From: Trichoplax sp. H2
Lineage: Eukaryota > Placozoa > Uniplacotomia > Trichoplacea
Assembly (NCBI GenBank): GCA_003344405.1
Contig: NOWV01000182.1
Coordinates: forward strand, 62,001-126,000
DNA length: 64,000 nucleotides
Direction: 5' to 3'
In this document: positions 38,270-47,668 of the stretch, piece after piece
Position numbering within the stretch: the stretch's first letter is position 1
How the letters are laid out: each line of letters begins with the position of its first letter
The notes under the pieces: generated by a model
What the model was told of the DNA's origin: nothing
Databases searched by the model: none
Seen by the model: only the letters and a program-made list of their open reading frames with translations
Program-made: the position numbers and the translations under genes

Positions 38270-41188
38270 ATGTCTTCTTTAAGGTACGCTATTTGATGGT
38301 ATCCATTGGTTCAAATGCATGTCGAAAGGCATCCTTGTTATTGCACACCAATCAATAGTGTTGGAAGAAAGAATTGGACGGTAGTCATGTAGTGGAAAAT
38401 GCGCAGTAAAACAACAACAACAGCGATCGGACATGACACTAGCTTAGAAAGCGTCTTTCTCAATCAGTCATTCCTGAATCAAGATAGTGTTACATATCCA
38501 AAACGATTTGCTAAACAGTCTGTAGCATGTTATTGCAACCAGGAGGAACTTTACCCTCAACTTTTACTGTCTTCATGCTAAATAAAGGTGGCATCATGTT
38601 AGTCTACAGTATTTCAAAATCGATCTCCACAAGACCACAGTCGGAATAGACTGCAGTAAGAGTGCTTTCGGTATTCATTGTTGCCTTTTCTATCCTACTC
38701 CGAAATCATGAAGCTCACTTGTCCTTCAATAACTCGAGCATCATCACACCATAGATAGATACTTCCTTGCATAGAACATACCATTTTGTCTACTACCAAA
38801 GATGGATCGCTTTCTACCCATGAATGGCGTCGCTCCTGTGCTACTGTAGTAGATACTTACTGTAGTCTGCTTGATTGAATCAATTCACTTGCAGGAGCAA
38901 AACGGGATGACTGTTTCATTTGACACAAGTTAATTGACAACTTTTTTTATCACCCACAGAGCTCGAAAACAAATCGACTACAGCAAGTTTGATGTGGTAG
39001 AAGACGCCAGTGATGGTAATGTACCTCCAACATATTTCATATTCAATATCAAACTTGTTTATCTACGGTATTGATGATCTCGATCTGGATCATCAATATG
39101 AACAACAGTCATCAATGATAGTCTAGTCGGATTAATGTAGTTTACAACTGACTCAAATTGCTACCGTACTGTCTAATCCTATATATGGACATATCGAAAA
39201 TCAGTCATGTAAAAGTGGATCAATTTTCTTTCTAGATGACTTTCAGGAAACGTCACAAGGTAAAAAAACAAAATCAACATCCCGCAAAGGGAAGGAAAAG
39301 AAGGAAACTCTATCGAAAAATGCTACACCAGCAACCAACAACTTAGCAAGCCCTAACAAACCTAGGTAATCGAGTACACTAACGCTAGAAAAAGGCTACA
39401 GTTGCGCTTCCAGGCTTCTATTATCTTTCAATCGTCGTTGATTGGTTCCATGGTCTTTCAACTCAGCACAGTGTGGCTTTAAACCTGTCTAGACTTACAG
39501 TATACGTATTAGCAATACAGATGAACTTATTCGAATCGATGAAAGATTTAAATACCTTACGTAATTTCTGATTACTTGCATTGACTGTCGTCAATCTGTA
39601 GTGATAAAAAGCCTTATTATAATATTGAACCGTAATCCTGCCTTAAGTGGTTTGGATTAGGCCATCTATAGACAGCACAGTATTAGAAATATCGTGCTAC
39701 TGTACTAAATTGATCCAATTCAATCAAGTATTGGAAGCGATTGAAACAGTCATCAGTAAGCAAATGCAGCCTTTCACGGCCAGCGTTATCATCATGGATT
39801 ACTAAAGTCAACATTAACTTTATATTTGTAACTTTCGACAGATTATCGCGTTCCGAAAAAATGTTCCAGCGAGACTTGGAAGCGGCAATTAAAGCCTCTC
39901 AAGATTCAACAGGAGAAAGTAAAAATGAAAGTGGGGAATTAGTTTCGGAGAATTTAGAGGACGACGAAGAAGCAGCTGCTGACTCAGTTCACGAAGGTAT
40001 TTTTTTTTACTGCTTTGCACTGTTGACAGACATTAGTTATAGTTACAATATAGTTTGGAGCTTGAAGTGTAGAGTAAAATAGTAACGTCTCGTCAGCCGA
40101 TAGTTTGCCCTTACCGCTAATCTCGATATAAATTTTTTGGGGGGATTTTGATGACCAAAAGATGAAGCTAAGGAAGAGGAAGAAAGTGAAGAAGGCGAGG
40201 AATCTGATGAGAGCGAAGTTAAGCCGGTTAAGAAAGGTCGCAAAAGAGCTGCTACTGCTGCTGCTTCTACACCTGGACGACCGCGTAGGCAAGCAGCAGT
40301 CAAAAAAAGTAAGAAACAGATAGAAAGCGAAGACGAAGAAGGTAATCAACATCTGATTGAGATCTCTTTTCATAGCTAATGCTTAATGTCAGCCACTGAC
40401 GTTAGAGTTGCTTACTTATTTATTACCGGTACTTAATGATTTTATTAATGGTTTTATGTTGTTGCTCAAACTTTCTTAAATAGATGATGACGATGATGAG
40501 AGTGCTTTCTCTGCTGAGGAAGAGGAAGAGGATGAAGACGATGAAGACAGCAGCAATAGCAGTGATATTAGCGAGGAATTCGTACTTCAGCCTAAAGGAT
40601 CCAAGAAAAAGACGCCGGCTACGACTAAGAAAGGTAAAAAAGCAGCAGCAACCAACAATAAGCGTCAAAAAGTTACACCCCGTAAAGCTAAGCCTGCTGT
40701 CAAAAAAACTGCTAGCCCTAGAAAGATCAACCTCGATAAAATCAAACCAAATCGCCCTCGTCCTCGATGGAATGTTACTGGTAAGTGCTATTCAGCAATT
40801 TTTATAAAACTGTTAAAAAGCAATGAATCTTACTACGTATTCATGAACCTATCACATAAACCAGTTGTAAATAAGGCAGACAATACTCCCGGTAAGAAGG
40901 GGCGAAGTATTGGTAAATCTGGAAGAAAGAGTCTTGGAATGTCAAGAAGTTCTTCTACATGTAAGACACATGAAGGCTATGCTTTTCTCGTCCATTTCAA
41001 TTTTGTACACATTTTATTTATTGCTGCTTTTGAATAATTATTAATTTGTAGCCAACTCCGGACTGGGAAGTACTCCTCTACCATCCCCAGGTTCCGTTGC
41101 AAGTCCCTCAGCAGCGGTAGTTCGAGTCGGTTTATCCAAAAAGCAGTCTGTAAAGCCGCTGCATCCAAGCGCTAATAATAGCAAATGA
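38270..41188 (+). CDS. RAD51AP1: RAD51AP1 homologue (RAD51-associated protein 1)
   Basis: Eight exons: 38270-38283, 38960-39015, 39236-39365, 39842-39996, 40162-40341, 40484-40780, 40880-40960 and 41052-41188. All phases agree; 1,050 nt, 349 aa, close to the human length. Exon 1 is only 14 nt with context CCACCATG. The N-terminus MSSLRARKQIDYSKFD with SDDDF after it matches the vertebrate start (basic, then NYSQFD, then DSDDDF). MFQRDLEAAIKAS (about residues 74-86) matches the internal YQRDLEVAL motif. A lysine-rich KRAATAAAS block, acidic stretches and RPRWNVTG follow. The C-terminus VGLSKKQSVKPLHP (330-343) matches the RAD51-binding end LGLSRLARVKPLHP. In vertebrates the protein binds DNA and RAD51 and stimulates D-loop formation in recombination repair. 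Most of the chain is low-complexity and charged, as in the family. Frames such as 40484-40807 in another register are shadows. Confidence 0.93.
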
Positions 41189-41456
41189 TCCAACCTCTCG
41201 TATTTTGTGATGGCTATTGCTCATCTTGTAGCACTGGAAGTCTAAATGTGCTGATTGCATTTTTTAGTAATTTTCTATTTCTACTTTCCATGGTTTATTT
41301 AATATTTAGTATCATACTGTATCATTTTTATCACGCTATATCAGCTACATTTAGCTAATTAATGATATCCGGAAGCAAGAGTTTTAATTGTTCATCATCG
41401 TCCTCATAGTGAAGCCTTATATGTTGGTTTCATGTAAATATTGTATAGACATAGTA

Positions 41457-41462
41457 AATAAA
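41457..41462 (+). terminator. Polyadenylation signal of RAD51AP1
   Basis: AATAAA lies 268 bp after the stop codon in an AT-rich 3' region. Confidence 0.45.
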
Positions 41463-43269
41463 ATTCCAGCATATAAATCATATATTGACTCGGTGCATCC
41501 TTGTATATATAATTTTATACTGTAATTCTTTTGCGTTGGCTCAAGTTTGATTGAGGCACTGGTCTGTCAGTACTTTACTGCAGAAAATATATAGAAATAC
41601 TGTGTCTTTTAAGGTAAGATACCGATATGTTTAATATAGGCATCTGTTTTCTGGTTTAAATGACTCACGCAATCTAAATTCGTAATAGTTATAACCGACA
41701 TGATATGATAGCATTCACGTGTGATATCTGCGTACGCGTAGTGCGTTTCGAAGTGCTGTAAGACTAGTTGTGTGAGTCCAGTTCATAAATTGTCAACTGA
41801 TTATATGTAATATGTATAAATATTAACGCTCGTGTAGTATTCGAAAAAGTATGCAAATTCGTATCTTCGAATTGGATCCGTATTTGCATCCATTTTAGTA
41901 ATACTGTCTTCCATACCTCAGACGGCCTATTTCGTACTATAGATCGAGTGTCGATAAGACGACAACAGTCATTCTGAATACTTTTTCTAGACTCTAGACC
42001 AGTATCGATTCAAGATATTAAAGAACATATGCACTAATTTACTGGGACATAATTGCGTCACACAAAATCGAGCAAACAGAGATGAGGTGTCATCATTCTT
42101 GATCGGGACCGGATACCCTTCGCCGATTTGTTTGCTCGTTGATGTAAGCGGGTGCGGCCTGCGTTACTGCTGTAGAATTCGCGTTATTTGCTCTTACTGT
42201 TAATAAAATACTGTACTGCAAATGAACCAATATCTATCAATACTAATTCCTGTACTTGATCCAACCATTGGTCCACAGTGCTTCTGAAAGACTACAGTAT
42301 TCCGTGAAGTGATGACGCAATATTGATATCAATTACTGCTCTACAAGTCCTACAACATCAAGCAATGTGCTGGCCTGTTATGTTGTGGATGCAAGAGATC
42401 ATTTTTCTTCCGTAGTCCCTCGATATACTATATGTCGCATCGTATACAGTGTTCTTGTACAGAGTCTGTATTGCTACCAGTGCATTGCATAATAATAACA
42501 TTGCCAATGAACTTGGCTGCTATCCTTCTACCATTGCTTTCACTCAGGACAAGCTGCGTTGATGTATGCAAGGGGTCATTTTTTCTTCAGCAGTTCCTTG
42601 ATATACTGTATATTGTATCTGTATTGTTACCAGTGCATTGTATAACAACATTGTAAATGAACTTGGCTGCTAGCCTTCTACCATTGCTTCTACTCAAGAT
42701 AGGCGAGTGCAGGTTCCATTCATATCCACTGCTGTAATGCAAGTCCTACAACATCAAGCAAAATGCTAGTTATATTGATGTAGGCCGGGAGTCATTGTTT
42801 TCTTCCATAGTCACTTGATATACTGTCTATTGCATACTATACAGTGTTCCTGTGCAGAATCAGTATTTCTACTAGTGCATTGCCTACTAACATTGCCAAT
42901 CAACTTGGCTGCTAGCCTTCTACCATCAAATTAGTTCTTCTGCACTCAGGACAAGAGAGTGGAGACGAATCACAAATCAAACCTTCAGAGATTTTATCAA
43001 ACCACAGTACTGTACAGACCTGACTATCACCACTGATTCATCAGTACGAAGTTAATACTAATTCCTATTACAGCATGGTATTGGCACCACAGTAGGATAC
43101 AGCACAGTACAATGCACTGTGTTGAGTACAGTGGGTGGACTGTAGCACTTTCCTCTAACGGCCAAAGCAGCAGCCGGTATATCCCCTTTTAAATTAGCCA
43201 GTGGATGGCGATGGTGGTCCTCCGCAAGCTGCAATCCATCATCGTCGCTTGCTTGTAAAATAATCCAAA
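41463..43269. other. Intergenic region between RAD51AP1 and MRPL28
   Basis: No supported gene. The right half holds a degenerate tandem repeat (42361-42955). The region must contain the MRPL28 promoter. Confidence 0.5.
42361..42955. repeat. Degenerate tandem repeat, 3 copies of about 150-190 bp
   Basis: Copies can be followed by the phrases TTGATATACTGT, CAGTGCATTG, AACATTGCCAAT and AACTTGGCTGCTAGCCTTCTAC near 42420-42550, 42595-42705 and 42815-42955. The middle copy is shorter. Divergence is roughly 15-25 per cent by eye. Confidence 0.75.
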
Positions 43270-46008
43270 ATGGTTCGAGCGATTTTATTATCCATTCTAC
43301 GAGCGCCGTATTATCCACCAGCCTCACAAAAAGGTTTATGGGGCGGTGAAGGAGTGGTTAGTGGCTATTATACGACCAAGCGTAGAAAGCATAAGTAAGT
43401 AGCGTCCAGCACCATGTGCTACTTTATTAGGCTGGGGAGAAGGGTCCATTCTTGCTAATGGACATCTTTCCTCAGCTTGTTCATGCCTATTTCTAAAGTG
43501 AAGCTGTCTAGGGTTAACAAGATTCACTATAGTACTGTCAATCTTCAGTCCTACCCTACTTGTTACTGTAATCACTCACAACGGTCTATTCTATCCTGCT
43601 GTTTAGAATACATTCAGATAGCAAGAAGCGTAGTATAGCACCATCTTGCAATTGCTGTAAAGCTGAGCTGCCTTGCTTGACCTACAGTAGCCATAATAGA
43701 CATCGATCTCGAAATGCTCTCATCACAGAAATGACACATCTGTACAGTATTCGTCAGTAGAATGGTTCTATACCGTCAAGGAGATAGATGTTTAACGCTG
43801 TAGACTAGCTAGAACGACCTGCTGTAATAGTTAGTTTTGTTCGTGAATAGTACGCCAATGCATGAGAAAAATCAGTCGACAACCACCTCGGAAAATAGAA
43901 GGTCTGCACACTATTGACCAGTTTAAACACTATTCATGCATAGTAATTCATAAAGTTAGCTCAAACAGTTCGCTGCCATTCTTGATGCATGTACAGCATC
44001 ATAGTGTGATAAGTATCTACAAATGGCGTTTCTCTACAATATTGACCAGTAGAATAGTTATCGATCGTCAAGAATAATCAAGACAGCGCTAGACGTTCAC
44101 TACTTGTTTGAGTAATCATGGCGATAAGCATAGTAATTCGTTATGTTAGCAAGTGTGGATAAGACCAGATTAGAAAATCTCACGGAATGAAACATTTATA
44201 GTGAAAGATTATTGGAGACAACATTTGATATGAACAATAACTACCCCTTAATTAGTCCTTCAGAATGGAATTCAATCCATGCCTAGTAATGCATTAAGTT
44301 AGCAAGATTTGCGTAGCACCAGCTTAGAAAATTCCATCGCGGAAATGACAAGCTTACATAATCACGACAATCCTGTACATTAGCGATCACTGTCTGCTTG
44401 AGTAGTCAATCAGAACGGCCATTCCATCTATCTATGCATAGTCCAGTATTCACCATGTTAGCAGGAAGAGCATGCAGTTAACAGCGATGCCTGATTCATG
44501 CATACTGTTTCCATGTATCCAACAATCCTCCTACCATGGAAATGACCTAACTGTACGAAGATTTACTACCCGTATACGCGTACACCGTCAAGAATAGGAA
44601 ATACCACGTTGTACATCAACTCTGACCGTCTGCAAGAGTAATTATCACAGCGATAAATTTTACCCATAATTAGTATAGTCATTCTTTCTGTTAACATACT
44701 CTCGTATAAAGTTTACTGTAGGGCTAGCTTAAGCAATCCCCCAATTGACTGTACCATCCTATCTTCTCCTGACATCAATAATTAAGTGATCAAGCAAAAT
44801 TGTTTCGCTCACGCAATTATTAGATACCATTTCAGTCGTTACATGTGATACGAGAACAGACGCATTCGTCCATTTTACATTACTAATTCTGCTAAATAGC
44901 TCTGTTGATTAATGCGATCTAGACAAGTACTTATGCTACCAAGTGATAGTGCCATATCCAATAAAGCACAGTGCTAATTAGCACATCGTCAATGCAAGTT
45001 CACGCTCCAATTCAAGATGCTGATGAATACGAGCTATTTAAAAGTGGTACTAGAACAAGTCTATACTGTATATTATCAAATGACCAGCTAGTGCGATGCA
45101 GAATAAACATAGTGTTAATGAAAACACCATCAATGCAAGTTCAGGTTACTAATCAAGATGAAACATGCTATTCTTGTCATTCTACCAATGGCTTAGGCTA
45201 TTCAGTACCGAGAGAGAGGCAGTATTTGTAGTGGACTATGCAACATTCGTCTACAAATGACAAAGCTATAAACAATTGTTTGATACAATAATATTGATGT
45301 TGACTCGATCTGGTGTGCAATAGATTTCACCAATAAATAATCGATGAATTTTTTGATCATTTTTCAAGGATTAAACGCAAATGGCATCCCAACGTCCAGA
45401 CAATGAAACTGTTTAGTGATATCCTGGATCAGACGCTTCGAGTCCCAACTACCATGTCTGCTTTAAAACAAATAGAACGAGCTGGCAGTCTAGATAATTA
45501 CATCTTGCGTACACCTGATAAACAATTAAACTCAGAATTTGCCTTTGATCTACGTAAAAAGATCCTATCTAGAGTCATATACCTTAAAAAGAGAGATGTC
45601 CGAAAGTATCAAAAAGCCATGGACAATTTACAGCGTAAACGAGATGCATATCAGTTCAATCTAACACTTGCTATAGAAGAGGAACCAACTAAAGCCTTTA
45701 AAGAGCAAAAATTACAAATTAGAGAAATTAAAAATGAAATGAATGAAATTAAAAAGAATATCGGTATTTGTGAATGGGAGATTTTAGATGCTAAACGTAG
45801 ATCAGTAACAGAGAAAGAGAAATATTTAAGAAAGAAAGCACAAAAATTCTGGATGGAGAAAGCACGTAAGAAGCAATTAAAACAAGCTGCACATGCTAGA
45901 GCGGTAGCTCGCGCACAAGAAAGCCTTGAAGACGAAGACGAAGAGTCTGCTGAGCCTGAAAGGAAAGGAGTTTGGAATTGGATTAAATCTATCTTTAGCA
46001 GAAAGTGA
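43270..46008 (+). CDS. MRPL28: Mitochondrial large-subunit ribosomal protein bL28m
   Basis: Two exons, 43270-43394 and 45369-46008, join in phase 2 (CATAA|GTAAGT to AAG|G ATT) to give 254 aa, near the human length of 256. Exon 1 carries a basic N-terminus suited to mitochondrial import and KGLWGGEGVVSGYYTTKRRK. Exon 2 begins IKRKWHPNVQTMKLFSDILD and continues VPTTMSALKQIERAGSLDNY and ILRTPDKQLNSEF, the L28 core. A long charged helix rich in Lys and Glu, and an acidic segment with a basic Trp-containing end, make up the C-terminal extension. The 1,974-bp intron hides the first exon from simple ORF searches. The protein is a structural component of the mitochondrial 39S subunit near the polypeptide tunnel side. 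Confidence 0.92.
43650..44960. repeat. Degenerate repeat inside the MRPL28 intron
   Basis: Loose copies with the phrases CATGCATAGTAATTCA, GTTAGCAAG, CCGTCAAGAATA and GAAATGACA recur every 170-190 bp (near 43730, 43935, 44125, 44285 and 44450). Borders are not sharp and copies are diverged. Short frames here are not genes. Confidence 0.45.
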
Positions 46009-46218
46009 CCTGGCATATCACCGTTGAACTATGACTAGAACGGAAAAATTTCAATTCTGTGTAAATATATTTGCGGTAGTTTGTACTCATTTCATTCTAA
46101 AAAATACTTATTGTAGTACATGACATTGTAATGTTTTTTATGGCCAATATCTTAACGCTGGGAATTCTAATATAATGCATGGATTTTATGTTATCGTCCA
46201 TATCTAATTATAAGCAAG

Positions 46219-46224
46219 AATAAA
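46219..46224 (+). terminator. Polyadenylation signal of MRPL28
   Basis: AATAAA lies 211 bp after the stop. A second AATAAA near 46260 could serve as well. Confidence 0.4.
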
Positions 46225-46456
46225 TTGATATTTTGCAATTTTATGCTTCCAGCACCGTTCAATAAAATGAGGTGTTACTACAGTTGTCAAGTAGTTTTCT
46301 CTGATCGTCATCATCATAAAATAATGATTACACCATTGAATCATGATGCAGCTAAGCCCATGACTTATCATCATCTACACTCGGCTATTTTACGGTAGAC
46401 AGTTCCAATAAGTATGATGATGATGAAATAATGTTTACGCTATTTTCTCAGGAGCA

Positions 46457-46894
46457 ATGACAATTATTAATTGTATCATTAGAAGAGAAATTAAGGTTGG
46501 AAAAATCATGTTACATAAATGCCGATTGCAGTTGATTGCAATACAAACTAATGTTAGTCTGTCGATCTGTGATGAAATCCAGCTCAATTACTTGGAAATG
46601 AGGGACGCCAGAGGTTCGGTTAAATTTGTTGATAAATTCTTCAAATTGGAGTTACAAATAGCCTACAATGCACCAGTCTTACCTTCTAAAGTGCATAAGA
46701 TCCAAAGGATCAAGTTCAACTTCAGCTCGGAAATGGAGCAATGCTATGATTATAATATAGCGGTCTGCAGAACTACCTCACCGCAAAAGAGTACTCTACC
46801 GTTGGGTAGTGATATTGTCGTAGCTGCTAGCTTCGATAATAGTTTAGTTTATAATTTACAGAGAAAGCCAGTTGTGGACTCATCTTCTCCATGA
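46457..46894 (+). CDS. Unrecognised ORF of 145 codons
   Basis: An uninterrupted frame in an otherwise stop-dense region, starting just after a good acceptor-like tract (TATTTTCTCAG), so the Met may lie inside an exon of a longer gene. The protein has an alternating hydrophobic pattern typical of beta-strands (CRLQLIAIQTNVSLSI, FFKLELQIAY, IQRIKFNFSSEMEQ), then a Cys-containing helix-like segment and a polar C-terminus. The order strand, strand, (R/K)I-x-F-x-F, then a helix with CxxxxxxxC loosely resembles the PH-like N-terminal domain of the meiotic protein REC114, but by eye only. It lies 449 bp after MRPL28 and 775 bp before the Tudor gene, on the same strand. Function unknown. Confidence 0.5.
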   Translation: MTIINCIIRREIKVGKIMLHKCRLQLIAIQTNVSLSICDEIQLNYLEMRDARGSVKFVDKFFKLELQIAYNAPVLPSKVHKIQRIKFNFSSEMEQCYDYNIAVCRTTSPQKSTLPLGSDIVVAASFDNSLVYNLQRKPVVDSSSP

Positions 46895-47608
46895 CTACTG
46901 TCTCCATGGTATTACTTCCTTCTACAGTATCTAGTCGGCAGAAACACATACGAAGGCCTAAGATCCTTGATTAGATCCCCAAATCATCTCGCATTAGCTG
47001 ATGTGGATAATTCTATAAAGTTGTAAACTGTCCTTTAGAAATCTAAACTTGTCCTATTAAGAGATCAAGACTTTAACTCGTGGTCAATAGTGTGAAAACC
47101 TGAGATCCATCTGGAACGTATGCGTCCTTAATGACCTCATTCAGAACAGAAATGGTGGAAAGGTAACCCTTGTATTTTAGCTTACATGCCAAGAATAGAT
47201 TAATCTATGATTTTTAAACGTTTTTAAGGATAGGAAATGATCCACTAAAAGGTTTTTAACCTTTTCTAGTGAAATAGAAATGATAATAGATACTGTCATG
47301 TTTTCCAGCCCTTTTTAGTGGATGACAGTTCTGCAAGTTGGATTTCTAGCCATGAAAGACTGCTTAATTAAAGCATGAGCTATTTAGTTGGCGTATAACT
47401 AGCATTGCTAGTGGACAATTGCTATACTGTACAAGTAGAAATGGAATACTGTACGCGTAGTTCAACCCTTGTTGGCCACGTGTTGGCCAATCGTTTCAAC
47501 ATGGAGCCATTTTTAGAAGAGGGTTAACGATATCCAGACGTACTAATTTAGTCCTCTGTGAATGGATTGCGTAGCGAAAGATACACGTAGATTAACACTA
47601 GCGTTTAA
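46895..47608. other. Upstream region of the Tudor gene
   Basis: No supported gene. Near 47215-47330 there are imperfect repeats of AGTGGA and TTTTTAACCTTTT-like phrases. An acceptor-like tract ending ACTTACAG at 47652 suggests a 5' UTR intron just before the Tudor start codon. Confidence 0.35.
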
Positions 47609-47668
47609 TTGAAACATTTGAAAGCATTCTTTGATATATTTTATACTTACAGATCGGAGAAAACTGTT

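Noticed and set aside
40484-40807. 107-codon Arg/Lys/Met-rich plus-strand frame
   Set aside because: Shadow of the RAD51AP1 exon in another register. The correct register continues the acidic and lysine-rich chain across phase-matched junctions.
43058-43327. 89-codon minus-strand frame with a plausible start
   Set aside because: It is antisense to the first exon of MRPL28, which has conserved residues and a phase-matched partner exon.
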